Of a stretch of DNA of 64,000 nucleotides, positions 46,991 through 60,225 are shown one piece after another. How positions within the stretch are numbered: position 1 is the stretch's first letter; each line of letters begins with the position of its first letter. The notes beneath the pieces were generated by a model. It was not told the origin of the DNA, did no database searches, and saw only the letters and a program-made list of their open reading frames with translations. The stretch is from Welwitschia mirabilis (Eukaryota > Gnetophyta > Gnetopsida > Welwitschiales). The stretch is taken from positions 137,856,275-137,920,274 of the forward strand of contig JBOZIK010000001.1 of NCBI GenBank assembly GCA_051453625.1. Reading direction: 5' to 3'. The position numbers and the translations under genes were made by a program.

Positions 46991-49900
46991 TCCTCTTAGC
47001 TAATTCTTTTGGGGAATCTTATAATATTAATTAATCATCTTTAACTTGACTAATGTATTTGCTTTATGAGGTTTCCATGACTAGTACTCATGACTCGGGC
47101 ATTTTTATAGTGATAAGATTGAATTCATCCAATCTTAAGACATTCACACATGTATGAACTTCACTCTAAAGGAATATCCCTTGGTTCTTATGTTTTTCTT
47201 AATGGTATGAGATTTTTAATTGTTTAAGATAATCTTTTCTATCTTTCATCTTACTTATTTACCTTCTTCTTTTAGAGTATGTGGTCATGTGGGATTTATT
47301 TATTTAAAAAAAAAAGAATAATGATCATGATATATTATATCTATGCTAAATTCATGATTATCATAATATCCTATCATACTAGAGTAAATTTTTTTGAAAG
47401 GAATCTTTGGCAGTGTTGATAGTTAGGGGAATTTAACTAGGGAACCAAATAACCATGCTTCACTAGTTCTTACTTATTTGACTATGGTTGCATTCCCCTT
47501 ATCATGAAAAATAGTAATAAAACTTTAAGGCTATAGGATTAGTGGTGTTTTTAGTATCATCAAAGGCATTGCTTATTCCCTAAACTTTTAGTATTCTGAT
47601 ATGATCATTTCATTTTTCAGAATTAGGATGTGTTTTTAGAGTGTGAGTAAGTAAGTTCATTTTTTAGTAGCTTTTAATCTTATCATTCATTGTTTTGAGA
47701 ACTTTACCTTTGGTATCGTCATGATGACTATCTTTTTGAGTGGAACTTTATGAAGTTAATGCATCTTATCATGCATCATTACTCATATAACTTTATAATT
47801 TCTTTCATGAGGGTTTGCTATATTATGATCTAGGATAGATAGTTATTTTCTTTATGTTTTTAGTTGTCTGTTTTTATTCTATTTTTCTTAAAATGTTTCA
47901 TTTATTATTTTAAAGTCATTTTCATACTTTTTCATTATTATTTTTAGGACCTTATCATTTATTAGTTTTCTTATTGTTATTTTCATTTTAACTTATGTTG
48001 TTTTATTAATAAAATTTTACTTTCTTTTAGTATTTTGATTAGATAATGTTCCTTTAAGTATTTTAGAGTTATATATAATTTTCATGAATATTTTTTAGTT
48101 TGGGTACATTTTTTGAGTTTATTTATTAGGATTCGTCATACTTAATACATTTTCATTGTCTTATTTTTTAATTATTTGGAGTTTTCCTTATTCTTGATCC
48201 TTATTCATCACAATTCTTCATCATTACCCATCTTTTAGACTTTTTGATAAATTTTGATACCTTTACATTAATATTTGAACCTAACTTTTTTTTTTGCTAA
48301 TATATCTTTTTTTTAAGAGTTTCCTAGGTCCTATCATCCACCTTGTCATCTAAAAAGATCAAGTGTATGACATTTGAGATTTTTGTAATAGTCTTCTTAC
48401 GGCTATTGTTTACACAATGTGATGAGATCATAGTGTGATAAAACTATGGCTTGACCTATATTTCCATCATGTTTCTTAATTCTAGTGTCATTTTCATTCA
48501 TTCTTTTGAAAGATAATCATCATGTTTGATCTTACCCATGTCTTGGTACTTTCACCTACTAAGTTAATGCCTTAGATTATAAGATTTCAGTAAATTTATC
48601 AAAATAAGGTATGTTTCTATCTCTTTCATTAATTTTTACCTTTTTCCATATTTCTTAGTCTTTCAAAGCATAGTTTTCATGTATATCTTTTGGTTTTTCA
48701 TGCTTTTTTAATTTGGTACTTATGAATCTAATTTTCATCAAGTGTTTTATGAGATATCTGAATTTAAGGTATAATTATTTTTTATCTTTGAAACTCATTT
48801 AATTAGAAACTATAACCTAAAACATAGTGATTCTTGTAGGAAAATTGATTAGTGTGATAAGCTCTATGTTCTACTAAATTAGTTTTTTGATTTGAGAACT
48901 TTCATTTTTGATCTTTTGTGGGGTTCACCTATTTTATACTTTTTTATTTTTCTCACATTTTACACTTTTTCTTCACATGATTAGATAATGTGAGATGTAT
49001 TGATTTTATTGAGGGATGAAAAGACATATTTTCATGATTTTTACACCAAAAAAATCAATTTCTAGGGTTATTTAGAGGTTTACATGAGATACTTATCAAT
49101 ATTTATACTTTATCATGCATGATTCACATGGCATTTTGATTATTTAGGCCATGCATATAATATGCTCACTAGGTAAAGGTAGAGGTTGAGCTATTTGAGT
49201 AGGAGGTGGGATTACTAGCACCATCTGTTATCGAGTGTGTGGAGCCCATGCATCCACCACCTTACTAGGCTCAATTACTCTATATACAGATTAGTTCTAT
49301 CCATGTATAGAGGCACTTTTAAGAATTTATGTATAGGATAAGATATAGGTAAACTAGATACTAATAGATTTATAGCTTACATGAATAGTAGATGTACATG
49401 AAATCTACTATATCTCCAAGATAAGAAACTTTTATAGCAGGATTCACATTAAATGAAGATTTGACACTTGTCATTGCCTGGTAGACATGATTATAGCTAT
49501 AATTTATATCCATGAAATATCAATACTTTTGGTTCATATCATCATGATTACTGAGTTAGATGGCACTAGAAGCACTCATATTCACTTAGCTAAAGGTACA
49601 GTGGAGCATCATGATTATGGTGTAGCATTAGATATACTAGCTCGCATTACTGGTAATAGATAGGGAGTTTTGATTACATATTTATCACCTACTTATCAGA
49701 TCTTGCATAGAGAACTGATTCATAAAATCAACTCATCTTTCCATGATAGTCACATAATGGTTGCTCATCTATAGATGCTTGTAGTATTCAAACACAAGGA
49801 GTAGATGTACCTAACCATGTTTATCTAGAGGTAAATTAGAGTGATGATTAACACTTATCATATTTAAACTATGGAATATTCATGCCTCCTCTCAGCTATC

Positions 49901-52039
49901 CTTATACATTTTAATGTACTTAAGCTTATGGGTGAGTAGCAGCTTACATATCTTTAGATATTAGCTTGCTACCTATAAGACATGAGCATACAGATTTCAA
50001 GAGAGGTAGAGAGATCTATGATTGGTATTACTCTTGAGTAGATATAGGCTCTCTTAGTAGACATAGTATAGGGCTTATGAGAGATCATGGACTGAGGCTT
50101 CACTGAGCTATAGTAGAGGATATTGATAATTAAGAGGAAAGTGTAGCACATAGAAGAGTAACTGACTGATATACATGATTATGTATTATGCATTAAGTAT
50201 AGTGTTACAGTAGATATCCTAGAAGTAGTCCAAGCACAAGGAGATTAAACCACACATTCTATCATGATACTCATTAACCATCATTTCCCTATAGATCCTG
50301 AGCATCCTTCATCTTCTTCACTTAGACTTGAGTCTTTAACACATTAGGAGTTTATTCTCACATGATAAGGGAAGCGACTTATTATATTATATTATGTCTC
50401 TTTCCTTTATGAATTATATAAAAACTCATAATTCTATATAGATCATTTTTGAGTATCATTATGATGTATACTCTTATTCTTAAATTATTATGCACTATCA
50501 TTTATATATTCTTGAGACACTTCATCATGATGATTTTTTATGTTACACATGATTATTTTTGTGATATGCTACACATTTAAGTGAGGGCTGTTAACTTTAA
50601 AGTGTTTCAATGTTTATCATTTTGAAAGGTTTTTATAGGATTCTATTTTTAAGAATAGTTTTTTAGCTTAGCATCCCCTCCATTGTTTGGATGATAACCA
50701 GGATGATGGTACGACTACTTTCTCTACATAGGTGAAACATTCGGGTATATATTTCTAACATTTATTTTATACATGATGATATTTCTAAGTTTATTTTATA
50801 GTTTTTGGTTGAGTTATCTATAATTAATTTGGCTTATAATTGTGGTTGTTCATCTAACATTACTAGGAACTAATAAAAATAAGTGGAGGGATATGTTATG
50901 ATATTAAATTATATGTATTTCATAGGATATTTTCAGTAGTTTGTAGAACATTAGATAGGTTTATGCTAACTTTTAATGATAGCAAAGAGCTAAGAAAAAT
51001 GTTACAAAAACATGCATTCTTCATTACATTTGATATCATTTTAGGTAAATTATAGTACTTCGTATTTGAAGAAAAAATCTTGTAATCAAAGAGGATGATT
51101 TAATAATAAAATAACGACCTTAATAAGTTATCATTTACCTTATTGTCTAGATAATTGCCTCCTGTGACATCTGAATGATTAACAACATGACATCTAAATA
51201 TAACTCTTCACCAAACTCCATCAAAGTTTTGCCATATATTCTATGTCTTCTTGTATATTCATTAAGGTTTTACTACCTCTATTAAAGTTTTTTGTTTTTA
51301 GAGTCTTATTTATAATAAGTATCTCTGTCACTCTTGACTTAACTTTATAGTCTTTAGCACTATAAATTCTCATGATAGGATATTAAAGGGCAGAAAATTG
51401 AATCCTTATTATTGTAAATAGATGTATTCCTTAGTTTTGGATTATATATTATTAATTGGGGTGCTACTACTTTGTAATATGAATGTTGGATCAACTTAAT
51501 CAAAACTCTATTTTCTTTTTCATATATTTTTTTATGTGCATTTATCTTATGGTTTATGTTGCTTTTGATTTTTTGACAACTTCATTTATGATGTATATCA
51601 TAAGGGAAATATTTATTAAGGTTGATACTAGTTATTTAATTATGTTTAATTTTATTTCATAAGTTTACTTTACAAGTTTTCATATTTCATTTGATATGTC
51701 TGATATCTTAGTTTGATTAGGGTTTAGTGATAGCTCTCCTTAATTGATCTAGTTATACATGGCTAATCTTTATAATAGATTAATTTGATAATTGAATAAA
51801 TATTACATTTATATTAGTCTTGCATTTCATTTGCATAGTGTTTTTACTTGCATTGTTTTTTGCATTTTTATTTGTTTTGTTCAACTTAAAATAAAATACA
51901 AAAATATTTTGTTTTAAATCAATTATCTTTCTTCTTGCTTATGCCTTTGATGAATTCTGACATTTCAGTTACTTCCATCTATAATAGTATGTTGTGTTTT
52001 GAGCTATATATTTTTAATTGATAAGATTTAATAAGAATG
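46991..52039. other. long degenerate A+T-rich region, probably old retroelement
   Basis: 46991-49130 is T-rich on the plus strand without readable frames. 49140-50390 is less A+T-rich and, on the plus strand, gives broken coding-like text such as HEHTDFKRGREIYDWYYS and DIGSLSRHSIGLMRDHG, ending near a Ser-rich HPSSSSLRLESLTH. I could not assign it to a family. 50400-52039 is again A+T-rich without recognised content. Confidence 0.45.
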
Positions 52040-52982
52040 GAAAAGAATACACAAATATGCATTATAACATATAGCCATTTAGAAGTATGTAAGATTAGAG
52101 TAATGCATTTGTTAAAGAGATAATGAACAATAATGTACTTACTTAATAACCCTCTTCATCAAGATCATAGAAATATTCATGTGTAGTAGCAATCACCTGT
52201 GCATGTATAATTTATTTTATTTATACTTTGTGCCTTTTATACTTTTAAATTGCTTTCTTTTCTTTACCCTAGAGAGATAACCATTGAAAAATGTTTAAAT
52301 GCTATGAAATAGCTAAAAATAACTAATTATTGATTATTTAATAGCTATTTTAGTTTCTATTAATTTTCTAGGATAGATGTATTTTTCATAGTAGACATTT
52401 CTATCAAAAAGACATATTCATCCTAAAAGGCGTTATTAATCAACTACCTAAATTTTAATAAAACTTAAACTACTATATCTCTAACCCATAGAGATCATGA
52501 ATTTATTGTGTAAAAATTTCCTCATTTTTTAGAATGTAGATTATTAATTATAGGATAATTTATCTCTATTACCTCTTTTATTTTAGAATAGATGTCTTTG
52601 ATTTTATATACATCTTCTAATAGTTAAAATAGTATTAGATGTCTTTAATTTACTAGATGTATTTTACCTATCAAAACTCCTTAGTTTAATATACATGTCT
52701 TTGATAAGATAGTTGTCTTTTTTTATGATGAAGTATAATTAATTCTATAGATCTTTAATATAGTAGACATCTTCAGCATAAATGTCTTCATATATAAAGA
52801 CGTATTTAGTCAATTGTGTCTATTATTTAAGAATTCTAAGCTAAATCTTCTACGTACTTTGAAATTTAAGATCTAATTGCCTTGATCCTATTTGCAATTT
52901 GGTGTTTTCCAATTTTTCCTATCTATACATTAGATACAATACATTTTATAAGTGAAATCATTAAAATTAGAATTTTACAAAT
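52040..52982 (-). repeat. SIRE-like copia LTR, copy Q
   Basis: Matches copy P along its length, including TTTGCAATTTGGTGTTTTCC near the 3' side and the repeated AGATGTCT/AGACATCT motifs between about 52375 and 52805. A polypurine tract (AAAAAGGGAAGATTA, minus, 52996-52982) precedes it, making it the 3' LTR of the minus-strand element to its right. CpG forms of the motif are fewer than in P, consistent with more decay. Confidence 0.7.
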
Positions 52983-52999
52983 AATCTTCCCTTTTTAAT

Positions 53000-55340
53000 A
53001 ATGTCCAAAGCTTGAAAAACTTCATAATTGCAATCATGTTTTAGAAATTAACTTGAGATAATTTAATTTAAGAGAATACATAATGTATTACATGAGGCAT
53101 GTTACAAGTTTCAAAAATTAAAAAGATTTGATAATCAAATTAATAAATATTTGTAAGACAGTAAATAAGAGGTGGTTCAAATAGGCTAAATTACTAAAAA
53201 CATATTAAAAAATAAATTATATGACATACAAGAAGAAATTTATAATAAAAGATCATTATAAATCATTATGAAATATGTGCTAATACATTAAAGTAAGCAT
53301 TAACAATGATGTCACTTATAGGAATTTCAATCCATCCATTTCAAATCTATATCATCCAAACTCATATAGGATATCTAATAAATTCCAATTTTATTTACTT
53401 ATTTTCTTTTCCTTTTTGGATAGCACAAAAGGAAATAATCACTAATAGGAGAATAACTAATGTACTAATTTTCATCTCCTTCATCATCGCTATTGTCATC
53501 AATGTTCTTACTAGTGGATGTCTAAATGATGTATGAGGAAGATGATATGGATAGAGGTAAGTGCCGCTTTTGAGATGGCCACTATGATGGCTCACTTTGA
53601 TTATAAGAGGTCTTTCTTCTTATGTACAAGTACATATAAGGGATAACAATGTTTCTAATAAGTTGATAATAGCTATCTTGATATAACTAGAATCCAAAGA
53701 TATAGCGGTTCTAAGAGGTGAATCATAAATGGAAATTGTAAGAGTGGTGATGAAGATGGAAGGTGAGGTAATGATGGTGGATGATGTGATAATGAAGACT
53801 ACATAAGACAGAAAATGAATAATTTGTAACAAAGCCTACAAAGGATGAGGGACTCATCATTATCGCTCTTAGATTCTATCTACTACTCCTCTTATACTTG
53901 TAAAGGTTCCTAGTACTTCCCTTATTCCTATGCCAGAGCTTGGTGCTTCTCCTGAATGTGTGACGACTCCTTTGTGAACTCTGATAAATTAGAATTCGCA
54001 GTTGGTACCTAAATTATAACCTATGGCATGAGGTGTGGGAGATGCTTATTTCTTAGACTTATAATCTAAAGTAGACCAAGAGGAGTCCCCATGGATTCCA
54101 ACTACCTGTAGGTACCTCTCACTTATTGGCTGCATACTAATGCTGTTTCAACCTCAAGAGATTTCTTTCAATCTTGTCCATCGTTTTCATAATTCCCTTA
54201 AGACCTTTTTTACTAATGAGGAACTATGAGTAGCTGTAGAATAGGATAACTAAAATTGTGCCTTATAGGGTCTCTGCTCGTGCCTTTACTCACTAGTACT
54301 AGAGATTACCACTTTTTACTAAGCTTACAAAGTGGGTTCTTAGGATAAATGAGATTAACCTATGAAACTTGGATCTTGGCATTGCTAATTATTAGGCTAA
54401 TCAAATAAGGATAACCCAAATTTTAACCCTTATAGAAACGTGTAATGATATCCATGCATAATATGAATCTAAGATTAATTTTTATCCCTGTGAGGAGGTA
54501 GTATACTACAAAAGTCTACATGGGTTTATAATATCAATAGCCACCTCCCTGAACTAGTATATTATAAAAGGTAATCAAACTCAAAATGAATACATCAGGT
54601 ACCATGTCTTTATGTTCTAAGTTGTCATAAAAGAACATTGCTCAATGAACACCATGAAATCTTAAGAGAGTGACATGTGAAAATATCTTTTAAGGAATGC
54701 ATAATAACTTGGAAGCTCTAAATCATCTATGCCAAGGATGGAATTGATACAACTAGATGTAAAAAAGAGAAATATATCTCATACTTGAGCCTAAAAAGTC
54801 CCAGTGCTGTCATTTATCTTATGAACAGTATCATAGAACTTCTAAACAATGGGGTTTATAATGTTCTACTTTAATTGAACTATCATGTCCCAACTAAGAT
54901 TAGAGAAATAAGAATGAAGGTGCTATTTCTTATGTTTTTAAAAGCCAAGAGTTCTTTTTTCAAGAATGAAGTTCTTGATCTAGGTTTTAAACTTTTTGTA
55001 GCTGATTCATGATAGAACTGTGATTCATATTAAGGTTAGTATGTTTTATTGATAGGTTATTTGCCTTTTAAAGATCTAGAGGGATTTATCCTCATCATTT
55101 AAAAGGAAAAATACTAAAAGAACTAAACTCTAACAGGCAAATGGAAAAAAATCAGTGCAAAAGAGCACCTATCAAAGAAAAGAGTACCTGATTTACTAGT
55201 TGTGAAGACGTTTTCAAATTCAAGACATTTATGCTAAGAGATCTACAAAAAATCAAGTTATAGAGGACACTGAGATGGACACTTTCTAAGTGGAGGATTA
55301 AAAATGATGAATGATGGTCCCTTTCCTAAATTAAAAGGGT
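53000..55340 (-). pseudogene. envelope-like third ORF region of SIRE-type copia element (broken)
   Basis: Placed between RNase H and the 3' LTR, where SIRE/Maximus elements carry an extra ORF. On the minus strand around 54560-54330 one frame reads FVVYYLLTGIKINLRFILCM, then DIITRFYKG and LGYPYLISLIISNAKIQVS. This resembles the plant TE-associated domain with the pattern INLP..I...I......LPYG.LI..I....GV. The C-terminal acidic tail is at about 53600-53430. Stops and frameshifts are many. Placement is firm, homology moderate. Confidence 0.45.
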
Positions 55341-55369
55341 TAAAATTCCTCATTTTCTTGCACGTTTAT

Positions 55370-55680
55370 TTTTAGATAAAGTATGTGAAAGACATCGACT
55401 ACTCGAAAGACATCTAAAATAATGAAATTAGACATCTATATCTTTTAAAGACATATTTTAATAATAAATTCTAATGATTACCTATGCACTACAAATATGT
55501 TTACATACTCAAAGATGTCTATTTTGAAAATTGACAAAACTTTAAACAGTAATACCTACCCTTTAAAGACATTTGATATACCAAATATGTCTACTCAAGA
55601 GATGTCTATAAACTAAAAACATATCTAACATAGACATTTTCCATTCAAAAGACATCTTGCCTACAAAGTAAAAACTTTAA
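55370..55680. repeat. AGACATCT/AGATGTCT repeat cluster S
   Basis: Contains several AAAGACATCT and AGATGTCTAT motifs, as in LTRs P and Q. Local matches to P occur in both orientations because the motif is palindromic, so I cannot say whether S is a third LTR piece or an internal spacer. Confidence 0.55.
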
Positions 55681-55859
55681 AATTTTTTATAGCTAATTTC
55701 AAGATTAGACTATCATATAAAAAATGATAAAGTAACATGCACATGATATACTAGTTTATGTTCTAGCTATTATCTCAACTCATAGAGTATTAAAATATAG
55801 AGTTGAGATTTTGAGAGTGATTACCTAATGACTTATTTAATTGGGTAAGCCATAATTCC

Positions 55860-56455
55860 TAAGTGTCTACACAATTTGATAAAAAGACATTAATGAATTA
55901 ATCTTTGATATTAATGTATTCCAATATGATGTCTCTGTTTTATCTATGCTCTTTAAGGAAAAGACATCTGATCTCTATATGTTTAGTTATTAAATGCTAA
56001 ATTGGATTCATAGAGATGTTAATATTAATCTTATTTTTGTAATAAATGGAAATGATTTCCATGATTATTCTAAATGTTTACTTCATCTAAAGTAGCTGAG
56101 CATAACAACTTTTAGCAGCGATATATTCTACTTCAACAATTCAGAGGGTAATTGAATTTCGCTTTTTACTACTCTATAATACGATGCATTGATCAAATAA
56201 GAAGTAATTTCCATTAGTACTTCTTTTATCATCCTTAGAACCTATGCAACCTACATCATAATACCTAAGTAGATTAAGGTAGAAGTCCTTTAAATACCGA
56301 AGGCTCCAATTAGTAGTACCTTTTAAATAATAAAATATTCTTTTAATTTCTGTAAGATGTGATTCTCTAGGATCACTGTCATGATGAGTACAAATATCTA
56401 CACTCAAATTGATATTAGACCTACTAGCAGTAAGATATAATAAACTATCAATCAT
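55860..56455 (-). pseudogene. Ty1/copia RNase H (broken)
   Basis: Open segment 56174-56455 reads MIDSLLYLTASRSNINLSVD, then ESHLTEIKRIFYYLKGTTNW and KDDKRSTNGNYFLF. This is the copia RT/RNase H junction, family form MIGSLLYLTASRPDI...VKRIFRYLKGT. It continues with stops as VEVEYIAAKSCYAQLL, NPI*HLITKHIEIRCLFLKE and IILEYINIKD to about 55860. SIRE-lineage copia elements are the closest pattern I know. Adjacent RT is separated by a 10-N gap. Confidence 0.88.
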
Positions 56456-56575
56456 ACCTCTGTATAGCTTTTGGTCAATCTTATTATCATTCTCATCCTT
56501 ATCTAGTTTTGTTCTTTAGCTCACTGGGATATCTTGTGCCTTGTCGTCCTATAAGCCATACTTAACCAATAAATT

Positions 56576-56585
56576 NNNNNNNNNN
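56576..56585. other. 10-N gap
   Basis: Short run of N between the RT and RNase H parts of the copia element. Confidence 1.
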
Positions 56586-56589
56586 CTTA

Positions 56590-57250
56590 TTTATGTTATA
56601 CCACTTAAAGCCCTAAGAAGTTACTCATTTCTTCCATAAGACTCATCTCAAATTCATCCTACATAATCTTAGTGAACTTTTTACATAATAATGTGTTAGT
56701 ATCACCAAAAATGATATCGTCCACATAGATTTGTATAATAGTAAAACCTTTATCATTTGTTTTAATATATAATGTAACATTTTATTTACCTTTTTTAAAT
56801 TCTTTTTTAATTAGATGTTTTAAGAGTTTATCATACCAAGTTCTAAAAGCTTGCTCGAGATCACAGAAAGCCTTTTTTAGTCTGTAAACATAATTTGATT
56901 CATGGAAATTAGTAAAGCCTTTAGATCTCTCAAGATATATCTCCTTTTGAAGTATTATATTTAGAAAGGAACTTTTGACATTCATCTGATAAAGTCTTAA
57001 TTTTTTGACACATGCAAGGATTAAGAGCATTCTTACAAACTCCATATGTGCTACTAATGTAAAGGTTTCTCTAAAGTATATACCCTTTTATTGGTTTTAC
57101 CCTTTTGTTACCAACCTTGATTTGTTTTACATAATATTACTGTTTGTTTTTCATAATATTATTGTTTTCATCTATTTTGTTTTTAAAGATTCATTTTATG
57201 CTAATCACGTGTCTATTAGATGGCCTTGAAGTGAGTTCCCAAACATTACA
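56590..57250 (-). pseudogene. Ty1/copia reverse transcriptase (broken)
   Basis: Open segment 56782-57045 reads MEFVRMLLILACVKKLRLYQ, then MNVKSSFLNIILQKEIYLER and NYVYRLKKAFCDLEQAFRTW. The family form is MDVKSAFLNG...EVYVEQP and VYRLKKALYGLKQAPRAWY; catalytic Asp in MDVK is Asn here. The YVDD box is expected near 56730-56700, where the reading is TKIYVDDIIFG-like. Stops and a frameshift break the frame. Confidence 0.87.
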
Positions 57251-57399
57251 CCTTTCAAACTGATTAAATTCTTCTTACATTGCTGTCATCCAATGCTCAT
57301 CACTTTTTACTTCATTGAGAGTTTTGGGTTCTATTTATAAGATACATGCTAAAAAACCATAAAATTCCTTAGCATGGCTTTGAGTTTAAATACCACTAT

Positions 57400-58620
57400 A
57401 TGGACTACCTATGATTTTTCTTGTGGAATTACTTCTCTTCATTTTGTTCATGTTTGTTAATTTTCTCTTCCTTCTATTCCTCACCATTTGACTATGCTTA
57501 AGAATTATTAGATGGTTGTTCAAGTTGTATGGACATATAGTCATCTTACACACAAACAGAAGTTAAGTTAGTATCATCTATTCTAACATTTATAGTTTTC
57601 TCCATCACATTTATTCTATTGTTGAACATTTGATAGGCTTTGCTGACCATGGAGTAACCCAGAAAAATGCCATTGTCAACTTTGAAATCAAATTTTAGTA
57701 GCTTATTCATTTCATTTAAAATGTAACACTTTGAACCAAATGATTAAAAATAACTTACTAAGGATTTCTTACTAGACCATAGTTCATATGAAATGTAGCA
57801 TGTAGTGTTAAGGGCTCCTGCACAAAAATGATATGGAACTTGTTAATCATGCATCATTATTCTTATTATTTTATTTAGAATCCTATTCTTTCTTTCAATA
57901 ATTCCATTTTATTATGGAGTTCTTTATGCAGAGAATTAGTGAAAAATACCAAACTATTCACAAAAGTCTCTGAACCTTATACTTTTAAATTTGGTTTTAT
58001 TATCAATTCTTATTGTCTTAATCTTGTATTCCTTTTGGTACTATAACTTAATACAAAACTTAGAGAAAATGTCAAATTCATCATGTTTATATGCAAGGAA
58101 GGGCATCCATGTGAAATGAGAGAAATCATCAACTATAGTTAGGTAATATCTTTTCTTTTTAATACTTTTAGTAGGAGATAGACCAACAATATTAAGAGGA
58201 AAAACATTTGATGGATGTTTAGTAGTGATAGAGCTTTTCTTACCAAATCTTATTCTTGTTTTCTTTCCTTTATGGCATGCCTTACAAACCTAATCATCAA
58301 AGCTTTGTAACTTAGGAAGTCATCTTACCATATATTTTGAAGATAAGAATTTTGACAAGTCTTTATTCACATGCCTAAGATTCCTATGCCATAGCTTTAT
58401 TTTATCTACAACGATTAACAAATAGTTGATTCCTTTGTTATAAATATCTTGTAAAGTAGTGATATAAACGTTACATTTTCTAACTCTATTACATAGCACC
58501 TTGTTTAAGTTATATTCTTTGATAACTCAATCATATTGGGTAAAAGTAACAGAAAAGTTTACATAATTGACTAGCACTTGGAAGATTATTTTATGATCCT
58601 TCTATAAAGAAAACATCTCT
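57400..58620 (-). pseudogene. Ty1/copia GAG-pre-integrase and integrase (broken)
   Basis: The minus strand reads LWHRNLRHVNKDLSKFLSSK, then VCKACHKGKKTRIRFGKKSS, which is the HHCC zinc region with its H...H and C-x2-C present. It continues KRYYLTIVDDFSHFTWMPFL, IRIDNKTKFKS, NGIIERKNRILNKIIR and LKFDFKVDNGIFLGYSMVSK. These cover the catalytic D, the D normally in TDNG and the E in IERKN. Single stops interrupt. Upstream protease and gag of this element are missing, because LTR R2 lies directly next to it. Confidence 0.88.
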
Positions 58621-58759
58621 TACCATTGGTAGATTACCTCCTCTAATGGTTCTAATACCTCTAATGGGATCCTCTATATTGTCATTAAAAGTAACTACTC
58701 CTTTGTCTTACTCTACTTATTAGAAAATAAGAATGCTAAAAAATGAACAAGTACAAGAT

Positions 58760-59285
58760 TTTCAAATCAAAATTTTATTTCTCCTCTCTTTCTTATTTAA
58801 AAAAGAGCTTTCTTAAATAAGAAAGAACACCACTAGAATTTTCATGTATCCCTCCTTAGGCATGAGATCATAGTGTGTACTCGCCTTAGTAATTCTCCCC
58901 TCAACATGGAAATACACTCTTCCCAGGGAAAACTAAAGTGCTCAAGAGGAAACCTTGAAAATGTGGCCTACAATAAAACCTCAAGAAAGTAGTTGCCTTG
59001 TAAGAGAACTACTTCATAAAAGAAGTAGTTAGTTTACTACTACACATCCTGTAATAGATAAGCTTAATCTTGTGCATTACACATCCCATAATTCTAGGCC
59101 AAAATGTGTATTACACATCTCATAGTACTAGGATATATTTGTACTAAACATCTCGTAGTACTAGGATTATATGAAATTTTAATTAGAGATTCAAAAGTCA
59201 AATGAAGTCCATAATGCATAAAAGAAAAATGAGTTTAACTGAAATCATTGTCAATCCAATCTTGAATTGAAATATTGGAACTTCT
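58760..59285 (-). repeat. copia LTR, copy R2, with short tandem units
   Basis: Same family as 44110-44590. Between 59036 and 59166 a unit like TACACATCTCATAGTACTAG recurs three to four times with 33-40-bp spacing. On the minus strand it follows an RNase H end at about 59290, so it is the 3' LTR of the deleted element to its right. Confidence 0.68.
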
Positions 59286-59710
59286 CTCGACTAGGTATCT
59301 TTGTTTGAGTAGCAGTTGTTGATTCTATAATTAGATGATGTATTAGTGTAATTACTTCATGCTGTATAAGTTCCTTAATTTTATGGATCAACTCCCATGT
59401 ACAATTTTCTACAAGAGTATGGTATTCTTCTTTTATGGCTTAGATCCATTAATGATGTAGAATGATGTATTTTAAAGAAGTTGATTTACCATTAGAATTT
59501 AAATCAAGCTCGTCAACATCATTATCATGAGTTATATGTGAGATGTATATGGTTCTAGTTTTATCCTTTCCATTGTGACCAACATCTTGGAGAGTAGACT
59601 GTGACCAAGTACTACAATGTCACCTGTGCGTAGTCTTAACATCTTTGGTTGGAGAACCTATTGAATTGCTAGGGGAACGATGATCAGGAGTACCTAAAGC
59701 ACTAAATTAC

Positions 59711-59899
59711 TTAATTCCTAAAGGTTACATAGATGTCATAAATAGAAGAAACTAGAGCAATACTAGTAGCTACATCTCCTTCCTTAACCATAGGACATTG
59801 AGCATTTAAGGTTTTGGCTGGGGAAGTAGTAATTGCGATCTCACACTTATTGACACAACCTTGAATATGAATAAGTTTTCCATCTTTGTAGCCTTTCAT
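59711..59899 (-). pseudogene. Ty1/copia GAG-pre-integrase start (fragment)
   Basis: Reads MKGYKDGKLIHIQGCVNKCE, then IAITTSPAKTLNAQ. The normal form is VLKGYRxGxLYxLxG, located after protease in copia polyproteins. The HHCC zinc region that should follow is deleted. Confidence 0.65.
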
Positions 59900-60000
59900 A
59901 GCTAATTAGTGATTAAAATAAAAAACGTCCGCCGAGTGCTTCATCATAGAGATTGAGTGATCTTCTCATATTAGGGTGGAAAGCAATATAAGATGCAACC

Positions 60001-60225
60001 TCAAAGAAGACACATACAGAACATGAGAAATAGTTTGTGAAGAAAGCATGTAAAGTTAAGAATGATTAAACCATAATCTTCCATTGGAACTAGAGTTTTC
60101 TCTACCAAATAAACATGACTGGGCACATTGACAAAGTCATAAAAACACCTATAAGTCATGTGACAATTAGAATCTTTGTCAAGAATCCAAGTTTCATTAT
60201 GAGGTATGTGCTCACTCATAGCCAC
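60001..60225 (-). pseudogene. Ty1/copia aspartic protease region (broken)
   Basis: Reads NETWILDKDSNCHMTYRCFY, then DFVNVPSHVYL. The family form is WILDSGCSxHMT; the catalytic DSG has become DKD, so it is inactive. Just upstream (60330-60400) is the gag knuckle, reading YQCS*CRRSGHTLDF, with last Cys as Tyr. Would process the gag-pol polyprotein. Confidence 0.82.
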
